NCBI RefSeq assembly: GCF_031877795.1
Contig: NC_133935.1
Location: 75,348,303 to 75,412,302 of the forward strand
Reading direction: 5' to 3'
Origin: Strix aluco
Lineage: Eukaryota > Chordata > Aves > Strigiformes > Strigidae
Length of the DNA stretch: 64,000 nucleotides
The notes under the pieces: model-generated
Seen by the model: only the letters and a program-made list of their open reading frames with translations
The model's database searches: none
Told to the model about the DNA's origin: nothing
Translations under genes and position numbers: made by a program
Shown: positions 1 through 13,600 of the stretch, piece by piece
Numbering within the stretch: the stretch's first letter is position 1
Layout: the number at the start of each line of letters is the position of its first letter

Positions 1-560
1 GTTGCAGTAACCAAAGTCACTCTGGTTCTTCACATCCTTGACCAGTTTTTCCTTGTTTGCTAAACAAGTCCAGAAGAACATGTTCTGTAGACCACTCATC
101 AGTGACCTGGATCAAGTAATTGTCTTCAACACTAGAAGTCTCTTGGATTGTTTGTGCCCAGCCATGTTGTTCTTCCAGCAGATATCAGAGTGGTTAAAGT
201 CTCTCATGAGTAACGAGGATAGGCAATTGTAAGGCTTCCTTCAGCTACCCAAAGAAGGTTTCATCTACTGTCTTTTCTTCACCAAGCAGTCTGTAGCAGA
301 TACCTACCACAATGTAATCCTCATAGGTCTAGCTTCTAATCCTTACAAATAAACTCTTGACTGACTTGTCACCCATTCCAATGCAAAGCTCCATGCATTT
401 AGGCATAACTTTGCATAGAATGCAACCTGTCCTCACCTTCCTGGGTTGTCACTCCTAAATATTCTGTAACCATTAATTGCAGCCTTCCAGTTGTGTGTGC
501 TACCCCTTTGCGTCTCTGGAATCCAAATGAAATCATAGCTCTGCATCTGTGTGTGGACTT
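1..560 (-). mobile_element. CR1-type LINE fragment, ORF2 endonuclease region
   Basis: On the - strand broken frames show the order expected for the CR1 APE-like endonuclease: SYDFIWIPET near 515-545, HNWKAAINGYRIFRSD near 450-500, IVVGICYR near 290-330, then RDFNHSDICWKNN near 165-215, where the family has GDFNHPDICW. Stops and frameshifts separate these pieces and the GDFN glycine is changed, so it is inactive. It probably continues past the left window edge. Confidence 0.75.
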
Positions 561-1553
561 TTATCCCTACTGGTTGATTCCCATGGTGCAAGTGTTTGCG
601 TTCGCTTGAGATGGACCCCTGGTTCTGCTGCTTTCACATGGAAGGTTTCAGAGTTTTCACCATCATGTTATCCCCCCAATGCTTTCTCACCACTCCCTGT
701 GCCTTCAGTTCATGGTTATCTTCTGTCAACACACCTATTTTTACTGGTACCACCTCTCTCAAAAACTTTGTTCCAGGAATTTCAAAAGCACAAACTGTCC
801 TCCTCAAAGTTGATTGGTATGGAATTTCCAGCTACCTTGATAGTTCTTTTGCTTAATAACTGAAATAATGAAAAGGTGACCACAACATGGCAAAAGATAC
901 ACACTCATCTATTATATTTTTGTATAAGTGCTGACTTTTTGCTTTTCTATTATATTGACATATATTATTGTGAAACTTTCTTCATACTAGGAGATTTGTT
1001 CCCATTATATTCTAATGGAATGATATATAGAACAATATAGGCAGTACCACTTTTGCAGGTCAATAAAACATGGAAGCCTTATAATTACTCAAGCCTAATG
1101 TTCCACCTAGAGAGTAGAACTAAACAGGAAGCATTTTGTAAATGATATTACTGGTTAGAGAAGTGTACCAGAGTTTATGGAGAAAACTCACCAGTGGTTT
1201 TAGATACTAGGGTTGGCTAACAAGAATCTTGGTTTAGCAAAATATGTAAGCATGTGCTAACCTTCAGTCACGTGAAAAGTCCCCTGTGCTCCGTAGGTCT
1301 GTATAGTGTATAATGTTTCCTTGAATTGGACTGTTAAAATTACCATACTTCAAGTGAGTAACAGTGGCATCACATGTCTCTCAGTAGAAGCTTTGAGGCT
1401 TCCAAAGAAATTGGCCGTGATTTATAAAATTTATGATGATGTTTTAAAGATACTTATTCATATTTTTTCCCTTGTTACTCCACATAAAAATGTGAGATAA
1501 ATGAATACAAATATAATTTGAATGTACTTCTGGATTTTTTTTTTATTATTCAG
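1..1553 (+). other. FBXL13 intron, 3' part
   Basis: Intronic sequence before exon w1. The first ~560 bases are a decayed CR1 fragment (separate entry). In 560-1553 I see only AT-rich unique-looking sequence and no further FBXL13 exon. Confidence 0.8.
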
Positions 1554-1654
1554 GATGAATCAATGAGACTCATATCAGAAGGTTGCAGAGCTCTTCTCTA
1601 TTTAAATCTGTCGTATACGGATATTACTGATGGAACACTACGACTATTGTCAAG
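1554..1654 (+). CDS. FBXL13: FBXL13 exon w1 (LRR)
   Basis: The acceptor is a T-rich tract ending TTCAG and the donor is AG|GTAAAA. The exon starts on a codon (GAT GAA TCA ATG) and ends with two bases of a split codon. It reads [11 protein letters not shown] followed by [13 protein letters not shown], a typical cysteine-type LRR that aligns with human TDESMRHISEGC as I recall it. I found no earlier FBXL13 exon between position 1 and this one. Confidence 0.93.
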
Positions 1655-4600
1655 GTAAAATTAAACAAATACAAAAGTGTATTTGTTTTAATCTTGCAGG
1701 AAACTTAGAGGCATATGTAGTAGAAATACTCTGAGTGATATACAGGATTCCGTCTGCTATACAAAATGAAAAAAATGCCCCATACCATTGACTTAGATAG
1801 CAGCTCTTTTCTTTTTTTAGTATAATTAAAAGTATATGCTAGATTACCCTGTATATTTCACAGAGTCTTACAGAAACTTCTAAAAGAACATGCTAGCTAA
1901 AAATTTCTTGGGCATGTCCAGTTACTCATGATGATGCAAGAAGTTTGCAAGTTAGATATGTTCTTAAAAATTTCTTTTGCAAGAGAGGGTTGTGGATAGG
2001 TGTATTGTGTGGGCCAAGGCCTTGTGTGACAACTGCAAAAGAAAGAGTTATTCCAAACTCTTATTTGGAAGATCATTGAGCTGAAGGCAGAGAATTTATA
2101 TTTCTACAGATGTCTGCTATTCCTGTTTTAAATGTGTCTGTCCATGAGATTTGGAGTCTGTCTGGTAGGTAGAATTGCTGCATTAAAATCTGCCATAAAG
2201 GAAAAGAAACGTGCTGGTCCACGATCGCAGCCATCACAAAGATGTATATAGATTTGAAGATAGCTATACACTGTTTCTCTTTCCTATGAGGAAAACTAAT
2301 GTCTTCCTTTCAACAGCAGCCCCACAAAGTCCAGAAACATGTTTTTCTTCGGCATTTACATAATACATTTGAATTTTGTTTTTCTTAGACTATAATGCCA
2401 TATTCTCATATAACTAACATTTGTTTTGGCAAAGTTTTCCATTTAGTGTCTCCAGTCTTACCACTCATTTCTTCATCATTATTCTTTTCATAATGTGTGT
2501 TTTCTCCATGCTGGCTGATATTTTGTCTTTTAAAATTTCCATATATTTCTGTTGAAGTTTGGAACAGCTGTTCTATAGGTAATCTCAGCATATGTTATTC
2601 TGGTTACCTGAGTGTGCTGTTGCCACCAAAAGTCAGAACTGTTCATTTGTTTTGATGCATAAATAGCATGTCCCCAAGAAAGAATTCTCCAGAGTAGGTG
2701 AAGCTTTCAATGCAATAAAATGTTTAAAACAAAAAGAAAAATTCTCTGCTGACAAAATACATTTTTAGTTAACTTTTACCTCACTGGTAAGAAATTTTCC
2801 CAGTCACACATGATGCTTTTAATGTAAAACCATAAGGTACCACCATTTTTATTGACAATGTTTGGACAAAAAGCAAAGCTCATTGTTTCTGAGACTGTGG
2901 GGATGTACAAAAAGTTGCTGTCCTCTGAAGATATTGATAGCAGACAAATTTCATAAACATTTCACATGCCATCTCAAAAAGCATTAGCTCACCACAAATC
3001 CTGTTACCACAAGGTGACTAGAGTTCTTAGAGGTGGCAGTATTGCATTTCATAATACTGTACATGAAGTTTGCTATTGTATACCAGATGTCTGTTATTGG
3101 AACAAGGAACAAGTGAAGTGTAGGCTGAGTGTGCTCAAAGCTGTTTGGTAATTTTTTATTCTCTCCTACTGTTCCATACGAGCATTTTAACCTCCATATT
3201 ACACAACACAGATCATCAGCTAAAACTTCTCTCTGACAAGTTCTGTTGCATATGGCAGACAGGAATATTGTCTGTCAGGAATAAATGTCAGAACGTGATT
3301 TTGTCAGATTGCTTTAAAACAATGATCCTGAGATTATTAATGCCAACATTAATTGAAAAACCAATATGACAGAATTCCTGCAGAATTTAGCTGTAACACA
3401 AACCAAGGATTTTTAGTAGTCTGTGTGCTCAAGCTTAAGTTTTAAGAAAGCTGTCACTTTAAAAATGGCAGAAGAAGGCATGTGTTAAAATTCCCAGATC
3501 ATAAAAATGAGTCATATGACCTGTAAAGAAAATCAGTGACTCTTCAAAATTATTGGAAGGTTTTGATCATACTCTTCAAAATGCAGTAAGAAAGGCTTCC
3601 CTGTGTCTTAAGTTGTGCAACCTTGTAGTAAAAAACTAGCATGTAGTTTAAAAACACTCAGAACTGCCAGAGTATAAGAACCAGTCTCCTAATTTATTAT
3701 CTATTTTGTCAGACAAGTTTGGAAGTGTAGTCTCTCTGAGTTTGATTTTTCCCCACTCATTTCTGTGGAATATGTCACTGAAATGCAAAAAGGCTTATGC
3801 TTCTACAAAGAAGGATACTTTTATTCCTGTATTTAATATGAATTAAATGTTTCCATTTAAAAAAACCACACCACAAACACATGCCCTTATATTCTAATAT
3901 CTGGTTCTGATGCAAGTTGTGTCTTTTTTTTCATGAAATGTAATCTTACATTTAATTTCTTAATATTTTTCTATTATTTGTTTTTCACAATAACCTTTTT
4001 TTTCCAGCTTCCTATCTCTTTTTTGTGTGTGTTCAGTTCAAGTCAGCATGTTTCCTCACTTTATATTGAAAGTATAAAGTCAATTCAAAAATGTATGCCA
4101 CTCCTTAAGCAGTCTTCGGTGGGTGTTCCCATCTTTCTTCAAAATGCCTACTTTTGCTGACTTGCAGAACTGCATGACTATCTCCCTACAACTAAATGTC
4201 TACCAGAGCAGTAGGTCCTAATTCTACGTTTTGATTTTCTGCATGCTTTCATTTGTGGTGCTTGTGGCAATTGTTATTTATTCCAGTTAGAAACGTAGTT
4301 CAGTAAAATGAATAGTTTGCAGTATGTTATAAACCAAAGCTGCAGATGGAAACTCAAGTATATTCAGAGTATAGATTCTTGCTTTTACAGAGTGCTGTTG
4401 ATTAACATTTTCCACTTACACAGTTTGCTTTCTTTTAATTGACATTTGGTATAAAGAAATGTTTTCCAAAAGAACTGAGCAAAACCTAACACTGGATGTT
4501 CATTTTGGATAATTCCCTTTTGTATCTCTTTCAATTTTTCAGATTCTTTTAATAGCACTTTTCTAAATAATTGAGAAGTTGAGACTTAAGTTCTAACTGT

Positions 4601-7600
4601 ACATTTATTCTTTTAACGTCCTTTGATAGAGTTCTAGTTTTCATTTCCAGCAGGCACTGCTTGTAAAATCAGTGGCAGACAGTCCAGCAAACTTACACTG
4701 AAAAGTCTACTAGCTTCCAAAGTATGCACACAGAAATCCCAGTTAATTTAAAAAGTATGCTTTTGCAGTTATTTGAGATAACTTTAAAATGATACTGTAT
4801 TCAGATGGTGAGATATCTTGTATGATAGTGCTATTCCCCAGTAATTTGCAATACAAGGAGCAGAGGAAAACATACAGCAGAAGAAAGGGACTTTCAAACT
4901 TCAGCAAGGAGATAATTCTGTTTCATATCAAACATCTTTACAGTAATTGTCAGAATACTTCAACTATGTTATTTTATGGTTTTTTTGATTCTGTATCATA
5001 CCCTTGTAATAATTTGCTCTCTGTTTTTTTTTGCAAAGCAGCTTCCCCAATTTACAGTATTTGAGTTTAGCTCACTGCAGAAAGTTTACAGACAAAGGTT
5101 TACTGTACCTGGGCACTGGAAAAGGCTGTCACAAGCTCATCTATTTGGACCTTTCAGGTTGCATTCAGGTTTGTAGTTCACGTCTTTCTTTCATTCTGTG
5201 AAGAAGAGAATCCTTTATGTGACTGGCTGCATCCTGCATTCATGGTATACTGAAGTAGAACAAGCACTGCAGCAGACTTCCAGGGTTTTGAATTACATGA
5301 CTACAGCTGTTTAAATTTTACTAAGGAATAATAGCACTATAGGTTTGGATTGCTTCCAACAAACTGTCAGATCTATAAACAGCTAGTACTTACTGCATAA
5401 TGAGACTTGCTTTTTGTAGCCATAAATAGACTAATTCTATGTCATGATTTGTTAGGATTTTAAATCAGGAGATTTGAAAATGCAGTTTTTACTCAGATAT
5501 CAAAAAAATAAAAGCCACTCTGCACTGGAAAAGTACAATTTTACACTTGATTTCCTGAGAAGGAAATGAATTAAAAAGTGAACTTTTGATACTATTTTAT
5601 AATGATTTAATGTATAAATTGAAGTAGTATTTATAACTGCAATCTAAGAATAGTTAATGTTTAGGATTATTTTCGTTTCCTACTAAACATCTAAAGAAAA
5701 CCAAAGTTTTAGAATCTGGTACTATTTTAGAAACTTTTAAATATGTACTGTATCTTGAAACATACTTCAAAACCAATGTGAAGTGCCAAACTGTAAGGCA
5801 ATAAAAGCTTGTCAATGTTTTAATAAAGACTGCCATGTATATTTCTTTATGCACTGAGAAGATTCTCCAAATTGCAAAATACATGTGAAATGATAAAGAG
5901 ATGGAGTCTGAGGAATATAACAATTTAACTTTCCATCTAACTAAAACTTTTCAGAACCAAGGATGAAGGCAGATAGGGCAACAGTCTGCTCTTTACTGTG
6001 AGTGTCTGTTTCTTGTTCCTGAGAATCATGCTGAGACTATTGTGTGGTGATGGTGTGAAATTTGAAATGAGGGTTGAGGTTAGACAAAAGTTAAGAACTA
6101 CCTACCTCTAAGTTACTTTTTCAAAATGCCAGTAATTGGTTATTTTTTCCAAAAGCAACATTTGTGCTTGTTCAGAAGTGTAATCATGAGCTGTAAGGAT
6201 CTGCCTCTAGAAAGCATGATCTAATAGTAGTCAGAGAAAAGTGATCATCATCGAACCGGGAAAACCACAATCCTCCCCTTTCCAGAGGAAAGCGTGTTTG
6301 CTCACCAGTGTATTTGAGAGCTCTGAAAGGAATTCCACAGCTGCCTCCATTTTGGGTTTCCCCACGAATCTGGAACAGTTCTTAATGATTATGACTGAGT
6401 GCTTAAGTAAACAGTTAAAACCAAAAAGAGCATCAAATTGCATCACTGTTGCAGAAAGCATTTTAATAAGATATAGTTCTTTTTCTCCCCCCTCACTGGA
6501 TGAACTAAACCAAAGGAAATTTCTATAAGGCTAATGTTTCAGAATTAGTTAGAAAAATGCAGTGAAGCTGTATTGTAAACATCTAAATTATGCTAAAAAG
6601 TGTTCTATAGAACAGAATATATATTCTATGGAACAGAATTTTTCCTCTTTTTTGATGTTTCCTGTTCTTCCTTCATTTTAACATTACAGTTCTTTTTATA
6701 TGAATTCTTATATTACCATTACTACTGTAGGATTTGAACATTTATTTAGAAAGTCCATCTGTAAAATGGGTGATTATGCTAATGATTTTGCGAGTGGCAA
6801 CTTGAGGACCAGGGCATTTAAATAGCTTGTTAAAACATAGTTAGGCAGAAAAGCTGGAATTAAGCATGCATTTTCTATTCTATTGTCATAAAAAGAAGGC
6901 AGTCTTTCCTTTGAATGTTATATTAATACATGGTAATAATACTGGATGAATTGTAGGTATGGATTTTTTGCATAAAATCTCGGTAATTAAGGTTGTGTCG
7001 TTATGACACACATGGTAAATATTTTCATTAATGAGTTTCAAGATACATAACAATATAGAGATTCTCCTGTGTCCTGCTCAGAGGTGTCCTATTACACCAT
7101 TGATATTCTCAGAGAATTACCTAGAAAGCATAAGATTTCTTTGTTCTGCTTCTGAGACTGAACAATATAGGTGGAAAATTTTCTGCTATTAGACACAAAC
7201 CTGAGAAGACGGAAGGGTATAAAGCAATTGTATGTCATTTACCAACATATCAGATTGAGATTATACAGCTAGAACAGTTTGGTGAGAGATAGTTTCAGCT
7301 AAATTAGAAAGATGGAGATTTTCAAAGAAATGGACTTTTTATTTTTGGTGCCAACATCCATGGCTGATTATCAGACTGGAACTATTCTGGCCCAAAATGT
7401 GCTAGAGCAGTCTACCAATTGCCGTAGTTTACCACAGCTGGATAAGAGATCACAGGCCACTGGGAAAAATAAATTTGACCCTTTGATTTCTTGACATCCT
7501 GCAGCGTTTGTGGGGATGTCAGAGAAGCAATTGGCAAATGGGTAGGCTTCACCAGTTTTCACCATTTGAGTTCCTCCTGCTCTGGCTTCATTGGGAGAAT

Positions 7601-10600
7601 TCTTATTTTGGCAGCTACTGTCAAATTCTGGTGTCTTCATACATATCAAGCAGCAAAAATGGGCCATCACTTGAGCAGAAAATCTGAGCCATGTTCCTTA
7701 TTTATTGGAGGACTGATTACATTTCCTGAGTACAAACTCGTGTAACTGAAGAGTACTTTATTATAAGTTACTCATGCACTAGTCTGTATTTTTAGAAATA
7801 TGCTAATTCAGGAGTATGTTAATATAAGCTTTTTTTGGACAGTGGAAAATTAAAAGAAAAATAACATGTGGAGGCAAGCCATTGATGTAATGTGCCAAAC
7901 ATCTGAAAGGATGTCACAATTTGTTTTATCATTCTTGACAAACACAGAACAAAAAAAAAGATAGCCCCTTGTGCACCACAGGAGTACTTATTCAATCCTG
8001 AACACTGATTTTCAAGTTTCTGCACTCACAGTGCATTGACAATACTAGGTCATAGAACAGTGTTTCTTCAAAATCTTTTCAGTGCCGCAGACAGCATTCT
8101 CCTTTGCAGGGTGGATTCCACATATACAATCAGTTCAGGGGGTTAAAGAAAGAATTTTAAAGCAGTACTGGATGTGTAGCAAGTAAGCCAAAACCTGAAT
8201 AAAAATTCTGTGTGTTCCTATTCTTTGGAATTAAGAAACTATAAAAAGATGGAATTAAATGAGTTTTGACATTCTTACAAGCATTTAATCATTTCACTAC
8301 ATTTATTTTCTAAATCTATGGGGACAAATCTTTAGCTGTGGTTTGCTCCATGTTTGTTTTGATGTACTTTCATTTCAGATCACAGTATACTAGCATACAG
8401 TTAAGAAAAAAACACAAATCAGTCATTTACACATTAGACTGAAAACTCCTCACAGCCAAAGAATTCTGTTTTATGTATGATCATTGCATTGACTTCTGAT
8501 CCTGTACATGCAAGAAAAATAATACATTTATAAAATGATCTTGCTGAGTCATGCAGGAAAAGTCTGGTTTGCAGAATTTTATAGGATCTAAGACTCATAA
8601 TAACCTTCAAAACTTCCTCCCTCACAACTGATTTGAAGGAGGAGGTTTAAGTGGGATTTTACTGATCCGGGGCAAAGAATGCAGTATTAAATTCCATATG
8701 TATCCTAACACTGATTCTCAGGTCAAGATGTTCTCTCTTGGGTCAATCTGCTAAATATTGAAATTCCAACTGAGTTGAGAAAGAAATTGTTTTACTAAAG
8801 AGTGCATAAAATTTCATATTTCTACACCTTATCTTCAAGAGAGTCTGAAGTTTCATAGATAACCCATGGGGGCTTTGGAAAAGAAATTTAAGATAAAGAT
8901 TTTTTTGTTCTAGGAACAAAGGAAAATAAGGCAAATACATATGATATTGCAGCAGCATCTAAATGTTGACTAATTTAAATTGAATCTTATCTGAATGCAT
9001 GTTTCACACTGGAACTTTCTCAACCTGATGCCTGAGATCCATTATTCAGCTTCAAGTTAGAAGGCAGTTCAAGTGAAAAAAATTTGAAACAATCTGTTCA
9101 AGGGTATTATTAGCTGCTTCATTATAATTGTTTTTGGCTTGCATGGAGGAAAACACTAAATTGCTGCTATTTGTAGTATCAAATGACTATGTTAAGCAAA
9201 CACTTTTTCCAGACAAACAGATTAAAAGTCCTTTAGACTGCAGTTAACATTCTACAATCATTACTGAATTCCAGAAACAGATATGCTACTCTGTCCTTCA
9301 ACATTGTTGAGTTTGATCTGATTACCTGCTACCTAATATCTATCCTTTTGAAATGGGAATTTCACTTAATTTTAGGTGTTTAACCCACGGTAATGCCTAG
9401 AAAATTACCTTAATTTATCTATATAACAATTAGAGAGGGAGAGAGGTCTCCAGAGGTCATTCAGACTTTTTCAGGTCTGACCCATCTTCGAATCTTTCTT
9501 ACTCTTTGCTGTACAAAGATCCCAGGTTTCATAATGGTCTAACATAGACACCTCAGTTATATTTCTAATTTCAGTGGAGTAAACAAAGGCTTTAGCATTT
9601 GCAGTCTATTTTTAAAATCAACAATATCATTGGAACTTTCTTGACTTAGCATTTTTTCTACCTATTTCCCTGATTTTAAAGTCCCCTCAACTCTACAATT
9701 ATTAGAACAACCTGTAAGCCTCACGAATATTTATCTTACTGCTCAGTTAAATGGCTAACATTTGCAAAGTCAGGAGTTTAACATTAGGCTTCTGAGTCTG
9801 CATTTAGGTTTTTTTCAATGATATTTTAAAAATCTTGGCCAAAGGAACAAGTAATGTAACTAAGATCCATCATTTAACTGTATTTGCATCCAAATTTTAG
9901 GTACCTATACATGAGGGATCTTGTATTCCTACTCTCTGTATCTAACTGTGATCACCAGCCTACGTAGGTACTTAACAGTTAACAATGTGTTTTTGGTAAA
10001 AAAAAACAAACTCAAGAACAGTTGGCAGCAGGCCCCATTAAGCCTTATACCTTCCTTTGATTAGCAGTCATAGGAGTAAGTTGTAGTTGGTTACAACTGA
10101 TGCATGCATTTAAACTGAATCTTACAGAATCTTTTCAGTTTGAACAATAAGCATAGCTTAATATGGCATGTTCTGCATTATCTCAGCTTTTGAGTGACTG
10201 TTCCTTGGGAGCAGAGTTATCCTCATTATAGCAAATCTGTTCAGCAGTTACAAAGGGAAATCCTACTGTCCTAATAGCTAAAGCATACTCAAACTGCTTA
10301 ACAAACTGCGGCAGATTTTTTTAGAAAAGTGAAAACCTCAGTTTTCTTTTGAAAAGGCACCATGTTCAGGTTATAATGGACAGTGTTATTACCACGTATT
10401 ACAAGAAACTGCATGATGTAACATACCCTCTCTTCCCTTGGGAATGCTTTGTTCTTTGTAGTATATGGAACAAGAACAAGACTCAATTACCAGAAATTCA
10501 CCTCTCAAACTGAAATTTCTAGGGGGTGATTCGTTTCACTTTAACATATTTAACTAATTGGTGTGTGTTGCAGAAATGTGTTGTCTTCTGTTGCTGTGCT

Positions 10601-13600
10601 GCTTGAGAGCCAATGAGGAGGAGGCTTGTTGCAGGGTTAGGTAAACTCTTGCTTGAATGGATTGGTCATGCCATGTTAAAGCAACTCGTGCTTCTTGATC
10701 AGCAGAGAATGGAAATTTCCCAATACGTCCCTCAGGCAGCTGTTTGCATGATGTTCACAGTGTAAGCTAATCCCTTTCTTACAGACGGGAGGTTTTGGGC
10801 TGAGGAAACTAGAGATGGGATTACATTGTACTACATTACACATACCGATAGTGAGTACAAAACTGTAGAATTTGCACAACTGAATTTCATATTCTGCTCT
10901 GAGAACTAGCAGCCATCTTTCCATGCCAACATTTTACACTCTGGTGATCACTACCTGTTGAAAAGAGGATTGCCTTTGCCACAGTAGCACTACACTAGTA
11001 CTGGTTTTTTGCAGTCATTTGAGGTGGGCAAAGCCAATCTATCCATGCTGATGGGTGAAATCTGCAGTACTTATCTGCAGACCCTTGCTGATGTTACCCA
11101 CATCAACCAATTCCCAAAGCCATGGTGTCCTTTTGTCCAGCAGACATGTCTCAGTTGGAGGGTGTGTGAGAGCCTGGAGTGCACCAACAGGCTCTACATG
11201 CTCTGACCAGCTTGTAGTTACAAGATGGTTATTTTTCAGTATAATCCTTTTCTGCAGCCTTTCCTCCTGCCTCCCAAGATTTTGCTCTTTTTCTTTCTTT
11301 GGCTCTTTCTTACAATGTAGATGTTTTCAGAGGAGCCTGATCCAGGGTTACACAGCTGCACCATATCAGACCTGACCTTGAACACAGGCAGCTGACAAAG
11401 GGTAGTTGATGAGATTTATATCACCATGCATTACCTGTATAATATTTCCTATAGTTTTTCTGATGGTAGGGTTTTCACTTTGTGTTTTTGCAGGCTGTTA
11501 CAGACCCACTATAGGAAAAACATTCATGCTACACCTGTCCTGAGCTTAAAACACATCAGACTATTTGCATCCATTATGCTAACAGTGCCAGTGTGTGTCA
11601 TGAGCCACACCATATTCTGTCTGTCTGAACATGAGACCTGCACGAACACTTCAAGACTAAGAACACATTTGACAGACATGTAGCCAGTTCCCCTCTAGTG
11701 CTGACACCACCCTGCACAGGGGAAAAAAGTACAGAGTGCCACAATCCCTTATGAAGGAGTGACAAGACATTTAACATCAAAACATTTTTTAAAAATTATA
11801 AATAATCTCTTTAAAAGGCCACTCCAGCCTGAAAATAAAGAGCAAGCCGACCTGGCCATAAGTTAAAAGATGGGGCATTATGCTGTCTGCCTTGATTATA
11901 ACTTGAAGTCAGATACTCAGCTCATGAAAAAAAATCTCACACTCAAAAAGAACCCAAACATTAAGTTTGCAAAAAGAAAAGCCAGAAACCCAATGTGTTA
12001 ACCACCTCACTCAATGCTAGAGTGGAAGGTAAACAGGCTTGGCCCTTGTTTCCACTGATAAGTAGTTGTGGGGAACAGTCAGATGTTCTACAAAGGCTGG
12101 AGGCTGCAAGTGCAAGAACTGAAAGCATCTTCTGGTGCACTGCTACTGTACTGATGTGTGATGGGTGATTAGCTGCTGTTAGCTTCTGGCTTGCTTTTCT
12201 GTGACTATCTCTTGTCTGCTAATGGTGTCCACTGTCAGACAACATATATAGCCTAAGCAAAGCCCGTGTTTTACACTGCCACTCCCCTTAAGCAATGTAA
12301 CTAAGCAAATCAGGCTTCTGCAGCAGCTGGAGAGGTGGGGTACAGCAAGAATCCCTCTCAGTAGACTTTATCTTTGAAGTTTCCCCCTTTGGATTCTTGT
12401 CTCCAGAGGCCTTGTTTGGTACGCAGGAAAACATGTCAGACTGCTTTTTTGTAGATGTTTTGCAAATGAATTCCTGGTGCAGAGCAGTGCAAGATTATTA
12501 GATTATGCAACTTCAAAACTCTGGGAAATAGTGAGATCTCTACATGCAAATATCAGGGGGGACTATTTCATGGGGAGGAATGGTTCACATCCATGTTGTC
12601 TGTAGAACATGGAGCTAAAAGGAAACTGTCCTGTGCTTTACAGAGGATTTATATGTCAAAGGAACTACTTCATACGCCCAAGAGTGAACTGACATCTATT
12701 GAATTTGTTCAGTTGAAGAACTGACTCCCTGGAGTAACTCCCTAAAGTCACTCCCTGCAGTGATAAAGGGAATGAACTGAATTGACAGGTCCATCTGTCC
12801 ATTCAGACTTTCACTGAATATTGCTCTGTTAGAGTATGCAGAGTTGGTGATGTGGTCTTACATGAGGGATTCTGTAAACAAGCTCCATGTTACTGTGACT
12901 GCATAGGACCTTTCTTTGTATCCCATCTGAATTTAACACACATTTTACTATGGAAAAAACAATGAAGATAGTTTACCACACTCAAACCTTCCTTCAAACT
13001 AGATGTGAGCACCTGCCATGTGCCTGATAAGGTTGGGAGAACAAAGGTAGAAGGATGTGACAATGACATTCATTGCTACTCCCATAAATGGTGTTGACTG
13101 TAGAAATTGTGCCTTAGTCTAGCTTGCTTAGTAGATACACTTTTGGAACAGATCCTGGATTTGGATGATGTTAAAATTTCAGAATAATATGTATATATCA
13201 TGGGTCTGTTTTTCTTTCAGTGGGATTAATGCATATCTTGTTTTAGTGATCATCTAGGTACCTATGAATTTTAAGTATCGAAAAGATCTCAAGCCTTTCT
13301 TGGTATTGCTTTTGTTAGGCTTGCTGAGACATAAATATTTTATTTCTTACTCAGATTTCAGTTGATGGCTTCAGAAATATTGCCCGTGGCTGCAGTGGGA
13401 TTCAAGATTTGCTAATCAACAAAATGCCAACTCTTACAGACAGATGTATTCAAGTAAGAAATTGAAAATAAATCTGTAATTTGAGAAACTTTCTGATATT
13501 GGAACTAGGAACTCTCAACTGACTTTAAAGAAAGTTATGCAGATACAATTTAAGAGAAAAATTTCTCCCTGAAAATATTTTTTTAAACTATTATCTGATT

